64,000 bases of DNA from Cyathus striatus (taxonomy: Eukaryota; Basidiomycota; Agaricomycetes; Agaricales; Nidulariaceae): NCBI GenBank assembly GCA_025738555.1, contig JAOVFP010000024.1, forward strand, positions 62,001-126,000, given 5' to 3'. Of the stretch, positions 1 through 10,278 are shown piece after piece; the stretch's first letter is position 1; each line of letters opens with the position of its first letter. Below the pieces are notes generated by a model. That model searched no databases. It was not told the DNA's origin and saw only the letters and a list, made by a program, of their open reading frames with translations. A program made the position numbers and the translations under genes.

Positions 1-1252
1 CCTGAATTAACGGTAAAGGATATCTATTTTTAACCGTCATTTCATTTAATTTTCAATAATCTTGAATTGGTCTTAAAGATCTGTCTTTCTTTTTGATGAA
101 AAAGAATGGTGATGCCCAAGGTGACTTCGAAGGTCTGATACGTCCTGAATTTAGATTTTCATCAAGGAATTCATCTAACTGTTTCTGTTCGTCTAAATTT
201 AACGGATAGATTTTACAATCAAATGAAGTTGCTCCAGGTAGTAATTCTATAGCGTGATCCCATGGTCGTCTTGGTGGAAGTTTATCAAATGATTCCTTTG
301 TGAATACTCTTTCGAATTCATGATAGTACATCGGAACAGTTTCTTTCCAATGCTTCTTCGGTTTTTGCTGATTTTGTGCTTCAGCAATTTTTGAAGCTGT
401 GGTTTGAAATGTTCTTAATTCAATCTGTTCGAATATATTGACCGCTATGATATGATCATCAGATTCAAGATTTATCTGTTCATCTAGATCAGATTCATCT
501 TCTTCAGGGTCCATTGTATTTATTAACGGAGTACACTCTATCGGACATTGTGTAAATTTGATTGTTCCTTCTTTCCAATCCACTTCTGGATTATGAGTTC
601 GAAGCCAATCGTGTCCGATAAACATGGATGCTTTTCCTAAATTGATAACGGCTAATTGTAATATTTCTATATGTCGTCCATGTCGTACTCTTAGTTCAAC
701 ATAATCTGTAATAGATCCATCACTATTAAGGGTTCCGTCTGCATTATAAACTGGAGAAGGTCGTGGATATTTCTTTGTTGTGAGTTGGTGTTCCTCTACA
801 AATTTTTGATTAATACAAGTTCCAGTACTTCCACTATCAAGTAACACTTTTACTCCATATGTCCTCTGAGTGTCTAATGTAGTAATCATTAGATCAAGAT
901 CCATTTAATTTCCATTTGTTCCTCTGATAAATCTTTTGGGTCTTTTTAATTCTTCTAACGCTGGAATTACATCTTGATCTGAAAGATCGTTTAATTCCAT
1001 AATCGTTTTCTGAATTACTTCAGGTCTTCTTTTGGGGTGTGTCCAAATACTTAATGTGGCCAAGGCAAGTTCTGAGGTTTGGTCTTTTAATCTCCGTGCA
1101 ACCCAATACACGTTTCCAGGTTTTACTTCCTGATTAGGGAAGGCGCGTTTGGTTCTTTCTTTTTGTAATGATACGTATTTCGATTCCAGATCTACCGTAG
1201 GTACAATTACATTAGAAGGTACATAAAACGAGGCCAGCGAGTTTGCGCTCAC
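1..1252 (-). pseudogene. Element A pol start: protease and beginning of reverse transcriptase
   Basis: This frame begins in the -1 register relative to gag (gag stop at 1251-1249). It reads about 115 residues of linker, then a retropepsin domain with the DSGST active-site motif, then the first part of reverse transcriptase (KSPWASPF and FIKKKD motifs). Two stops break it: TAA at 907-905, where element B has CAA, and TGA at 55-53, where element B has CGA in the motif DYRKLN. Both fit C-to-T change on the coding strand. The remainder of RT lies outside the window. The protein would process Gag-Pol and copy the RNA genome, but this copy cannot make a full product. Confidence 0.88.
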
Positions 1253-1724
1253 TGCTGGCCTTGGGGAAAACCCAATTGAGCAATGAGGAGAGCGCGTTGC
1301 TCTTCCGATAATTTAGTTACATCTGGTAATTCTACTATTCCGCTAGTGGAAGTTACTGGTATAGAAGAGTCCATATTTACATTACATTGTACATAAGGTC
1401 CGCGTGGTTTCTTGGGGCATGTGTTGGACATGTGTCCTTTCTCTTTACAATAAAAACAACGACCTTCCTTCTTTAGTTGGTCGAGATCCATCCGGTTACC
1501 ACCTTGTGATACCGTAAGGTTGGAGCGATCAGGTGTCTTTTGCGTGTTCGGTGTCTGTTGGGTTCCGGGGTTTGTATTATTCTGGGGGCGTCCTGAATTC
1601 TGGTTTTGAGTCTGGGGTCGTCCTAAGTTCTGTTGGGTGCATCCGAAATTAGCTTCACGGCGATTCCTTTCGTATTCCGCGGCTTTGTCAACCCAGTCAA
1701 TAAGTTTGTCGGTAACCTTAAGTC
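1249..1724 (-). CDS. Element A gag, C-terminal half (split by element B)
   Basis: This is the nucleocapsid part of a Ty3-type Gag. The proline/glutamine/asparagine-rich linker is followed by one CCHC zinc knuckle, CFYCKEKGHMSNTC, which binds the element RNA during packaging. The frame continues directly from the N-terminal half at 8695-9471 once element B is removed. Across the junction the reading is GGL-KVTDKL, with no frame loss. The ORF closes with TGA at 1251-1249. That stop overlaps the pol frame by one base in the -1 register, and the same stop is kept in element B. Zinc-knuckle and terminal residues (GFPQGQQ) are nearly the same in both copies. Confidence 0.88.
1720..1724. repeat. Left copy of the 5-bp target site duplication of element B
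   Basis: AAGTC lies directly outside the TG end of the LTR at 1725 and matches AAGTC at 8695-8699 outside the CA end of the other LTR. A 5-bp duplication is the usual footprint of Ty3/Gypsy integrase. Confidence 0.95.
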
Positions 1725-2109
1725 TGTTAGCGACAGACGAGCAAAAACTCGAAGTCGAACTCAAACACTCGAAAAGAAGGAAGCGAAGTGAATCTTATTG
1801 CAAGTCTGGAATAAACTAGCACAAGAATAGAGAAATAGTAATTGAAATGATCGTATTAATAGTAAAGTCCTCAAGGTAACCGCATGTAACTATTGCCTAC
1901 ACTACAACGCATGGAACTGTGCTTCTACTGTGCAAACTCATGTATTCTACGTGTTAAAGGCCTGGCCGAACTGTGCACTGTGCCCGTAGTCTTTGATGAA
2001 TGTCGCATGTTGATACGCAAGGTATCCGCATTGTATGTCACATGACTAATCACGTGATGATAAGATAAGATAAGCGGATTAGATAAGATAAAGGGGTGAA
2101 ATCCTAACA
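1725..2109 (-). repeat. 3' LTR of element B
   Basis: 385 bp, bounded by the inverted hexamers TGTTAG and CTAACA, and the same as 8310-8694 by eye. On the minus strand U3 holds a run of GATA motifs at about 2060-2095. The TATA-like TATTAATA lies about 33 bp ahead of ATTCTTGTGCT (1828-1818), the presumed start of R. Confidence 0.96.
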
Positions 2110-2122
2110 TTACCCCCCCTTT
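2110..2122 (-). other. Polypurine tract of element B
   Basis: On the minus strand the bases AAAGGGGGGGTAA abut the TG of the 3' LTR. This is the expected position and composition for the RNase H-resistant primer of plus-strand DNA synthesis. From here up to 2352 lies the 3' untranslated part of the element, with no supported gene. Confidence 0.85.
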
Positions 2123-2352
2123 AAGAGTCGTGTCCTCACGACATTTCGATTCCGATTGTCTGTTCGAGATCACGTAATCGTTGATTCTCTCGTCGTCGGT
2201 CTTGAATTCGATAAAGGAGTCGGACGAGCCATGGTGAAATGGCGAAAGCGAATAAAAAAGCAAAAAGAATGAAAAGGACGGAGACAATAATGAGTGTTTG
2301 GGAAGAATCCATAGTTGGGAATAATAATTTCTGGTAAGAGAGTGTCGTATAT

Positions 2353-5300
2353 TTATATATTTAGGGCTTCCGGATGTTCCCGATGAAATTTATTAAGTAA
2401 GCTCTTGGCTCCCGTTAGTGCGTCGATCGGTTCCCAAGTGCAGTCTTCCATCGAATAACCTTTCCATTTAATTTTGTATAATATTCGTTTCCGGTTCTTT
2501 TTCCATGCTAAGATAGATTCAACTTCATATTGTTCTTGTTCGTCTATTAAAATAGCGGGTGGCGGTTTAGGTTTTTTCTGAGATGGATATTGGGCTGGGG
2601 TAAATTTAGATAATAATTCTACGTTAAAAGTTGGATTTTTTCTATTCCATGATTTAGGTAGTTCAAGTTTGTAAACCGATGGTGCAATTTTTTCAATAAT
2701 TTTAAAAGGTCCATAACGTTTGTCATCCAATTTTGAAACCGGTCGATCGGATTTAATATTAATTCCTTCAAGGTAAACCTTATCTCCAATCTGGTATTCG
2801 GGTGCTTCTTTTCGGTGTTTATCATAGTAACGTCCCATTGTTTCGTTTGCTAATGATAAGGCTGCTTTCGCATTTTCTCTTGCCTTTTCCATTGTTTTAA
2901 CAAACTCTTCAACACCTATAGCTCTTGTCTTTCCAGATGGTCTTATTCCAGTATAAGGATGGTATCCGTACATTAAATAGAATGGGGTATATCCGGTTGT
3001 TCTATGAACGGTATTATTATAATTAAATTCACAAATATTTATTTTTCGAGCCCAATCGTCTTGATCGTAATTTACGTAAATTCGCATATATTGTTCTATC
3101 TCTTGGTTCACCCTTTCTGTTTGTCCATTGGTTTGTGGTCGGTAAGCCGTTGATAGATTCATTCGAACACCAAGTTGTCTTGTTAATTCTTTGGTGAAGA
3201 ATGAAGCGAATTGTGATCCTCGATCGCTGATTACTCGTTTTGGAACTCCGTAGTGTGTAAATACTTTTTCAAGATATTTCTCTGCTACTCCCGCACTGTT
3301 GATTTCTTTATTACAAGGTACAAAGGCGGCCATTTTTGTGAATCGGTCTATGACTACCATTAAGAAGTCAAAACCTTCTGATAATGGGAGAGGTCCAACA
3401 AAATCTATAGATATCGTATGCCATGGGTGTTCAGGTATACTATTCGGGATGAGTTTTCCGACTGGAGCAGATCTGTGAATATTCGTTCTCTGACATGCTT
3501 CACATCCAGATACGTATTTTTTAATATCCGCCATTAATCTGGGCCACCAATAGTCTCTTGTGATTAATTCCATAGTTTTGTATTCTCCACGATGTCCTGA
3601 AATTTCAGAGTCATGACAAAGTCTGATTATACGTTCCCTTAGTTTGGCATTTTTTGGAACATAGATACGATCTTTCCATGTGATAATACCTTCTTGAGAT
3701 TCGATCCAATCTTTAGATTCAAGATTAAGCATTTTGATTACTTCTTTATCTCGGTTCTTTCTAGATTTACGAATTTGTTCCATTATTTCTTCGTCTTCTC
3801 CATGGACTTCGTAGGTTTGTCTAAAATGTTCCGGTTTGAGTAATACTAGATCTTCATTATCTTGATCTCCTTGGTTATGTCCTGCTCTTCGTGATAATAG
3901 GTCCGCCTTGGTCATTTGATTGCCTGGTTTATGATGTAACGTGTAATGAAATTCTTGTAGTTCTGTATTCCATCGTGCCTGGCGTCTATTTAATTTTTGA
4001 GGTTTCCTAAAATACTGAAGATTCTTATGATCGGTCCAAATTTCAAAGATTTGCTTAGCTCCTAAAAGATATTGTCGCCAAGTGTCTAATGCTCTCATGA
4101 TCGCTAACATTTCTTTGTCGTAGATCTCATAATTCCGTTCCGTTGGACTCAATGCATGGGATAAAAAGGCGATTGGTTTCCATTTTCCATCTGGTTGTTC
4201 CTGAGATAAAATGGCTCCGTTTGCAAAATCAGATGAATCAGCTTCTACTCGGTATTTTCCATCATCATTTGGCATAGCTAATATTGGTGCTGAAATGATT
4301 TGGTCTTTTAATTGAGAGAAAGCGAGTGCTTGCGATAATTCCCATTTCCATTCATTTTTGCTTGTAAGTTCGTGAAGTGGTTTAGCAATCTTGGCAAATC
4401 CTTCAATAAATCGTCGGTAGAAATTAATGAAGCCTAAGAATTGTTGGAGTTCTCTTTTGTTGTTCGGAACTGGCCAATCGACTATTGCTTTAACCTTTTC
4501 CGAATCCATTCGTACAGAATTCTTAGAGATTATAAGACCGAGATATTCTACTTCAGCTTTTTCAAAGAAACATTTCTCCGGTTTAAGATATAATTCGTGT
4601 TCTTCTAATTTTCTAAGCACATGTTTTACCATCTTTCGATGTTCTTCCAAAGTTTCCGTAAATATTAAAATATCATCCATGTATACAATCACTGTTCCTT
4701 CATTGATTTCCATTCTGAATATATCGTTCATCATGGTTTGAAAGGTTGCCGGGGAATTGGTGAGACCGAAGAACATTACTAAGGGTTCGAATAATCCTCG
4801 ATTAGTTCTAAACGCAGCATATTGTTCATCTCCTTCCTTGATTCGGACATTATTGTATCCCCATCGAATATCCAATTTTGTGAAATAGCGTGCTTTCTTT
4901 AATTTATCTACTAGCTCCTGAATTAACGGTAAAGGGTATCTATTTTTAACCGTCATTTCATTCAGTTTTCGATAATCTTGAATTGGTCTAAGCGAACCAT
5001 CTTTCTTTTTAATAAAAAAGAATGGAGATGCCCATGGTGATTTCGAAGGTCTAATGCGTCCTGAATTAAGGTTTTCATCGAGGAATTCGTCAAGTTGCTT
5101 CTGTTCATCGAGATTCAATGGATAAATTTTGCAGTCAAATGAAGTGGCTCCTGGTAACAATTCAATGGCGTGATCCCAAGGTCTACGAGGTGGAAGTTTA
5201 TCGAAGGATTCCTTGGCGAATACTTTTTCGAATTCATGATAATACATTGGAACGGTTTCCTTCCAATGCTTCTTAGGTTTTTGCTGATTTTGAGCTTCAG

Positions 5301-6168
5301 CAATTTTAGAAGCAGTTGTTTGAAATGCTCATATTTCAATTTGTTCGAATAGATTTACCGCAATAATTCGATCATCTGATTCTAGATTAATTGGTTCATC
5401 TAGATCTGATTCATCTTCTTCTGGGTTCATAGTGTTAATCAATGGAGTACATTCTATTGGGCAACGTGTGAATTTGATCGTGTTTTCTTTCCAATCTATT
5501 TCCGGATTGTGAATTTTTAACCAATCGTGTCCAATAAACATAGATGCTTTCCCAAGATTGGAGACGGCGAATTGAATTATTTCCACATGTCTTCCAAGTC
5601 TAACTCGAAGTTCAACGTAATCAGTGATAGCTCCATCACTATTCAGAGTTCCATCGGCGTTATAAACAGGAGTAGGGCGTGGAAGCTTTTTTGTAGTGAT
5701 ATTGTTGTTTTCCACAAATTTCCGATCAATACATGTTCCAGTACTTCCGCTATCAAGTAATGCCTTAAGTCCATAGGTTCATTGAGTGTCTAAAGTGGTA
5801 ATCATTAGGTCAAGATCCATTTGATTTCCTTTAGATCCTCGAATGAACTTTTTGGGTCCTTTTAATTCGTTTAACGCTTGAATTACATCCTGATTGGAGA
5901 GATCATTTAGTTCATTAATTGTTTTCGGAGTTACTTCTAGTTTCCGTTTCGAGTGTGTCCAAATGCTAAGTGATGCTAAAGCAAGTTCCGGTGTTTAGTC
6001 TTTTAATCTCCGTGCGATCCAATACACGTTTCCAGGTTTTACTTCCTGATCAGGGAAGGTGCGCTGTGATATCTTTTTCTTGAACGATACGAACTTAGAT
6101 TCCAGATCAATCGTAGGTACAGTTACAGAAGAAGCTATATAAATAGAGGCCGGCGAGTTCGCACTCAC
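2353..6168 (-). pseudogene. Element B pro-pol: protease, RT, RNase H, integrase, chromodomain
   Basis: One frame reads through the whole region except for three stops: TAA at 5997-5995 (CAA in element A), TGA at 5781-5779 and TGA at 5331-5329. The retropepsin motif DSGST is near 5750. In the uninterrupted part (5247-2353, 964 residues) RT has the YMDD box at residues 189-192. RNase H follows (EADSSD and DKEM motifs). Integrase comes next, with an HHCC zinc finger and a D,D(35)E core (IDFVGPL, SDRGSQF, TNGQTERVNQ). A GPY/F module (KRYGPFKI) and a C-terminal chromodomain (KIKWKGY, CTWEP) end the protein. Chromodomains guide integration towards modified histones in this group. All catalytic residues I can see are present, so only the stops inactivate it. 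Confidence 0.95.
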
Positions 6169-7522
6169 TGCTGGCCCTGGGGAAAACCCAGTTGAGCAAT
6201 GAGGAGAGCCCGTTGTTCCTCCGATAATCTAGTAATGTCTGGTAGTTCTACGATTCCACTAGTGGATGCTACTGGTATAGGGTTATTTACATACTGAGTG
6301 TCTATATTTACGTTTCGTTGTACATAAGGGCCTCGGTTTTGCTTTTTAGGGCATGCATTGGCCATGTGTCCTTTTTCCTTACAATAGAAACAACGTCCTT
6401 CTCGTTTCAGGGCATTCATGGTGTCGACGTCCATACGATCTCCTCCTTGTGATACCGTGAGGTTGGCTCGGTTTGGGGGAGGTGCAGGGTTCTGAGAAAA
6501 ACGGGGTCCTTGATTCTGAGATTGGAATTGATTTGGTCGTGGTCCACCCTGTTGGGTATTCTGCACGTCTTGTCGTTGTCCAAAATTCTGGTTCCTTCCG
6601 GGATTGAATTGCTGTCCTTGTCGTGGGTTTTTGTTTCTAAAAATATTCCGACGTTCTCGATCGATTTCCTGAGCTGTGTCGTACCATTTTTGAAGGGTGT
6701 CCGGAGTTCCTCGCATAACAATCATTTCAAGTAATCGAGGGTCAAGTTTGTCTTTGTATTTTCTAATGACCGCAGCGTCGTTATATCCCGTTCGTCCAGC
6801 AATGGTTGAAAACCTGACAGTGAATTCTTCAACTGTCCAGCGTCCCATGTATAAATTATCGAGTTCGTCCTGAGCGTCCTGAATTTCTGAATATACTCCG
6901 AAAAAGTGTAAAAAGTCCTCCTTAATCTGTTCGTATTTGGTTCCAGGGGTTTGTTCCATTATTACCATAATTCGATCAACCCAGCTAGCTGCTGTTTGAT
7001 TTTTTGATCCGTCTATAAGGCTCAACATGAACCTTATCTTCATCTCATGCTCAAGGGGATTGACACGAGATCCGGTGAAGTACAACTCCAGCGATCTCAT
7101 CCAAGCTCTCGCATGTTTACGATCTCCGTATATTTCTCAGGCTTCTCAATTTTGAGAGCCTTATCTGTGACTGCATCGCGTTGTCTGTGTGCCATCATTG
7201 AAGTGGCTTGGGCTGTTTCGATTACTGGGTTATGTAATCCATATATGCCTCTTCCAACGAATTTGATAGCGTCTACAATCATGTGTACCCAACCTCCTCG
7301 TTCAGATGAAGTTGGAGGATTAGGTGGGGGTGGTGGTGGTTGGTTGGGGGTGTTAGGAGGGGGTTGTCCGAAATTTACCGGTAGCATGAGGGGTGAAGGA
7401 GATCCTTGTGGAGTAGGAGCCTCCGTGTGAATTGTCGGAGTGGTATGATGTGTTCCGGGGTTATTAATATAAGCGGTTCCAGGTATCGGTACCTGGTTCC
7501 ATGGATTTCCTGGTGTATCCAT
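6165..7522 (-). pseudogene. Element B gag with one frameshift
   Basis: Gag starts at ATG 7522-7520, five bases after the stop of the small upstream ORF. A proline-rich N-terminal region is followed by the Ty3-type capsid domain and a single zinc knuckle, CFYCKEKGHMANAC, near the end. Reading breaks around 7100-7130. One frame ends at TGA 7099-7097, while the capsid homology (GDRKHARAWMRSLELYF) continues in another frame, so about one base is missing. The gag stop TGA at 6167-6165 overlaps the pol frame in the -1 register, as in element A. Gag would build the virus-like particle and bind the genomic RNA. Confidence 0.88.
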
Positions 7523-7524
7523 AT

Positions 7525-7936
7525 TTATAGTTCGGAATCGGGGTAAGTAGGTGTAGGAAGTTCTCTACCGTCGTTGTGAACGGTGTTAAGAAGGGTTTCG
7601 TATCCTAATGGAGAATAGAAATCCTGTGATAATGGGGATATGTATCGGGTGGGAGTACTGAATCTTAGACTGTCGTCGTGTCCAAGTTCGGTGATGATGG
7701 TGAGGATACGGGGAATAGGGATAATGGGGCGGGGTAGAGGTGGAATGTAATCGGGAATTTGATGGAGTGAAAGGTATGTATTGGGATCGAAGTCTGAGTC
7801 GTCGGAGTCCACCGACACGGCTCTCAGATTACGAGTGTAAGGGGTAGGGCGAGATCGAGGGGTGTAGATTGGTGTGGAGGATGAGGGGATGTGATAGGAT
7901 CGGTTACGAAGAGTACGGAGGGTTTTGGAACGGGTG
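7525..7936 (-). CDS. Small upstream ORF (ORF0) of element B
   Basis: About 137 codons, open from roughly 7936 to a TAA at 7527-7525, placed directly ahead of gag. It matches the ORF at 9471-9926 of element A along its length. Shared features are an arginine/serine-rich start (APITRS, SYHIPSSS), the acidic block VDSDDSDFDPNTYLSLHQIP and the ending RELPTPTYPDS. I do not recognise a domain. Neither copy has an in-frame ATG near the conserved start (this copy has CTG, element A has GTG at the same place), so initiation may be non-AUG, or the start may have been lost. Conservation of amino acids in two diverged copies suggests it was translated. Confidence 0.6.
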
Positions 7937-8296
7937 ATAGGTGCCAGAATGAAAGACTAGGTAACAGATGCTCTTGAAGGGGCTCGGAGACTGGCGAGAC
8001 GTCCTAAGTCTCACGCACACCGATTTGCTGATAGAACCAGCTGGGGCAACACGTGGTAGCCTCCCCAGTCACTGGCGCCGTGCCAAACTCAAGGCAGAGG
8101 GCCTAAGATGTTCGGTAATTCGGAAGAGTCGGGCTCAACGTTACTCTATCCTCTCGTGTGTCCAAGCACAACGAACAAGTCTATCGAATGGGGTGTACGT
8201 CTAAGGATCCGAAGGTCCAAAGAACGGGGAACGAGGTAAGGAGAAAAGTGTGCCGGGGGTCGGCGGAAGAGAGTTCGAGGTCGAGAAACGAGGTAG

Positions 8297-8307
8297 ATTC
8301 TTGTGCT
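8297..8307 (-). other. Self-complementary primer binding site of element B
   Basis: On the minus strand AGCACAAGAAT lies two bases inside the 5' LTR. It is not a match to a common tRNA 3' end that I recognise. It is the exact reverse complement of ATTCTTGTGCT at 8413-8403 within the LTR, about 33 bp downstream of a TATA-like box. In Tf1 and relatives the transcript folds so that its first 11 bases prime reverse transcription. The same arrangement is present in element A (10276-10266 with 10381-10371). Confidence 0.8.
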
Positions 8308-8309
8308 TT

Positions 8310-8694
8310 TGTTAGCGACAGACGAGCAAAAACTCGAAGTCGAACTCAAACACTCGAAAAGAAGGAAGCGAAGTGAATCTTATTGCAAGTCTGGAATAAA
8401 CTAGCACAAGAATAGAGAAATAGTAATTGAAATGATCGTATTAATAGTAAAGTCCTCAAGGTAACCGCATGTAACTATTGCCTACACTACAACGCATGGA
8501 ACTGTGCTTCTACTGTGCAAACTCATGTATTCTACGTGTTAAAGGCCTGGCCGAACTGTGCACTGTGCCCGTAGTCTTTGATGAATGTCGCATGTTGATA
8601 CGCAAGGTATCCGCATTGTATGTCACATGACTAATCACGTGATGATAAGATAAGATAAGCGGATTAGATAAGATAAAGGGGTGAAATCCTAACA
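8310..8694 (-). repeat. 5' LTR of element B
   Basis: 385 bp and indistinguishable by eye from the LTR at 1725-2109. It contains the presumed promoter: a GATA cluster at 8644-8678 and a TATA-like TATTAATA. The presumed transcript start ATTCTTGTGCT is at 8413-8403. On its lower-coordinate side lies the leader of the element (8296-7937), which shows no supported gene. Confidence 0.96.
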
Positions 8695-9471
8695 AAGTCC
8701 TCCGACTTCCATGAGTCTTCTGGCTAAGAGAGGGTGCATGCCACGTCTATACTTGTCTACTAAAGCCGTGTTGTCAAATCCGGTTAAGTTCATCCATTGC
8801 ATAAAGTCGATCGTATAGTCTTCAACTGGTCGATTACTCTGTATGACTTTGTTGATCTGTTCGATTGCATTATTTTGGGTTTCCGTGGAGATAAAGAAAA
8901 ATTGAAGTCTTTCGACGAATGTGTTCCAATTGGTGAATGGGCAACCTGTTTTGAATGCATCATGGACGATGGCTGGGGATGTGTCTGTTGCTGCGATGTT
9001 AACCTTCTGTGTGTCCTGTAAGGTGGGTTCTTTTCCGTCGTGTAGTAATTTCCATTGAGCTCGTTCTTCGTTAAACAAGATCAAATCTCCTAAAAACGTG
9101 TCTGCCCATCGTTGGGCTCGATTGTCTTTTCCCTTTTTGACCTTTGGTAATGCGATTGTAATCTTTTTCCAATCATTCGTGATGTTCTTTTCCTGGAAGT
9201 ATAACATCATACATCTAATCCAATTGTTGACTGTATGGGGATCTCCCTCATAATCTTCTGGAATTTTGACCTTTTCCTTTGGTTCCGGTCGATCCTCCTT
9301 AATTCCGTCTCTAATTTCCTTAATGACTCCTTGGGTCATTGCGGAAACACTTTCCGTGATTAACTGTTTATTTACAGGAGTCATGTTTGTCCATCGTGTT
9401 ACAATCTCATCTTTCATGAAAACCATCACTATGGCTGTGATGAAGCCAAGAATAACTTCGGCGGAGATCAT
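8695..9471 (-). CDS. Element A gag, N-terminal half
   Basis: Starts at ATG 9471-9469, which shares its first base with the stop of the upstream ORF (TAATG). This suggests coupled termination and re-initiation. The 259 codons before the break cover a hydrophobic N-terminal stretch (residues about 2-19) and a Ty3-type capsid region. The frame ends at the insertion point of element B and resumes at 1719. The terminal AAGTC (8695-8699) is the right copy of the B target duplication. The hydrophobic start is absent from element B gag, so the two families differ at this end. Confidence 0.85.
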
Positions 9472-9926
9472 TATAGATCATTGTCGGAGTCAGGGTATGT
9501 CGGTGTTGGAAGTTCTCTACTGTTGTTGTCTACGGTGTTTAGAAGGGTTTCGTATCCTAACGGGGAATAGAAATCTCTTTCGAATGGAGGAATGTATCGG
9601 GTAGGAGTACTGAATCTTAGTATGTCGTCGTGTCCGGGTTCGGTGATAATGGTGAGAGTTCGAAGGATAGGGTGTGTAGGAGGAGTAGGGAGACGGGGTG
9701 GGGCGATGTAATTAGGGATTTGGTGAAGGGAAAGATAGGTGTTAGGATCAAAGTCCGAGTCGTCGGAGTCCACCAACATGGCTCTCGGAGTTTGAGGACG
9801 GGTATAGGGTGTGGTGCGAGATCGAGGAGTATAGATTGATACGGATGAAGAGGGGATGTGATAAGAACGGGAACGGAGTGATCGAAGGGTTTGGGAACGA
9901 GTAATTGGTGCCACCGTGATAGACAA
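9471..9926 (-). CDS. Small upstream ORF (ORF0) of element A
   Basis: About 151 codons ending in TAA at 9473-9471, overlapping the gag ATG as TAATG. The sequence is rich in Ser, Arg, Pro and Thr, with an acidic segment VDSDDSDFDPNTYL in the middle. It aligns along its length with the ORF at 7525-7936 in element B despite many substitutions. No known domain is visible. The first in-frame ATG is near 9780, in the middle of the conserved part, so a non-AUG start (TTG or GTG near 9926-9914) is likely if the whole is made. A role in particle assembly or RNA binding is only a guess. Confidence 0.6.
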   Translation of the reverse strand: MSITVAPITRSQTLRSLRSRSYHIPSSSVSIYTPRSRTTPYTRPQTPRAMLVDSDDSDFDPNTYLSLHQIPNYIAPPRLPTPPTHPILRTLTIITEPGHDDILRFSTPTRYIPPFERDFYSPLGYETLLNTVDNNSRELPTPTYPDSDNDL

Positions 9927-10265
9927 AGTAACAGAAGCTCTTGAGGATGCTCGGAAACTAGCGAGACGTCCTAAGTTTCACGCACACTTTCTTGCAGATA
10001 GAACCAGCTGGGGCAACACGTGGTAGCCTCCCCAGTCACTGGCGCCGTGCCAAACTTAAGGCAGAGGGCCTTAGATGATCGGTAATTCGGACAGTGTCGG
10101 GCTCAACGTTACACCAGTCCTCTCGTACTTCCAAGTACAACGATCAAGTCTATCGAACAGAGTGTACGTCTGGTCCAAGAGGTCCAAGACGGGGAGTGAG
10201 GTATAAGAAAAGTTTTGCCGGGGTTCGGCGGAAGGAAAGAAGTTCAGGGTCGAGGAATGAGGTAG

Positions 10266-10276
10266 ATTCTTGTGCT
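10266..10276 (-). other. Self-complementary primer binding site of element A
   Basis: AGCACAAGAAT on the minus strand, two bases inside the LTR. It is the reverse complement of ATTCTTGTGCT at 10381-10371 in the LTR. Both halves are kept in this diverged copy, which supports function rather than chance. Confidence 0.78.
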
Positions 10277-10278
10277 TT

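Larger units (their letters stand above)
1725..8694 (-). mobile_element. Ty3/Gypsy chromovirus element B, full length, inserted in element A gag
   Basis: A complete 6,970-bp LTR retrotransposon. Order on the minus strand: 5' LTR 8694-8310, primer site 8307-8297, leader, upstream ORF to 7525, gag 7522-6165, pro-pol 6168-2353 ending in a chromodomain, polypurine tract, 3' LTR 2109-1725. Both LTRs are 385 bp, start and end with TGTTAG/CTAACA, and show no difference that I can see. The domain order with integrase after RNase H, the GPY/F module and the terminal chromodomain place it among chromoviruses. The self-complementary primer site points to the Tf1/sushi type. Gag has one frameshift and pol has three stops, so this copy is defective although young by its LTRs. 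Confidence 0.97.

Noticed and set aside
1925..2287. 120-codon minus-strand ORF over the 3' LTR and 3' UTR of element B
   Set aside because: Most of it repeats LTR sequence and it has no domain; it is a chance frame rather than an env-like gene.
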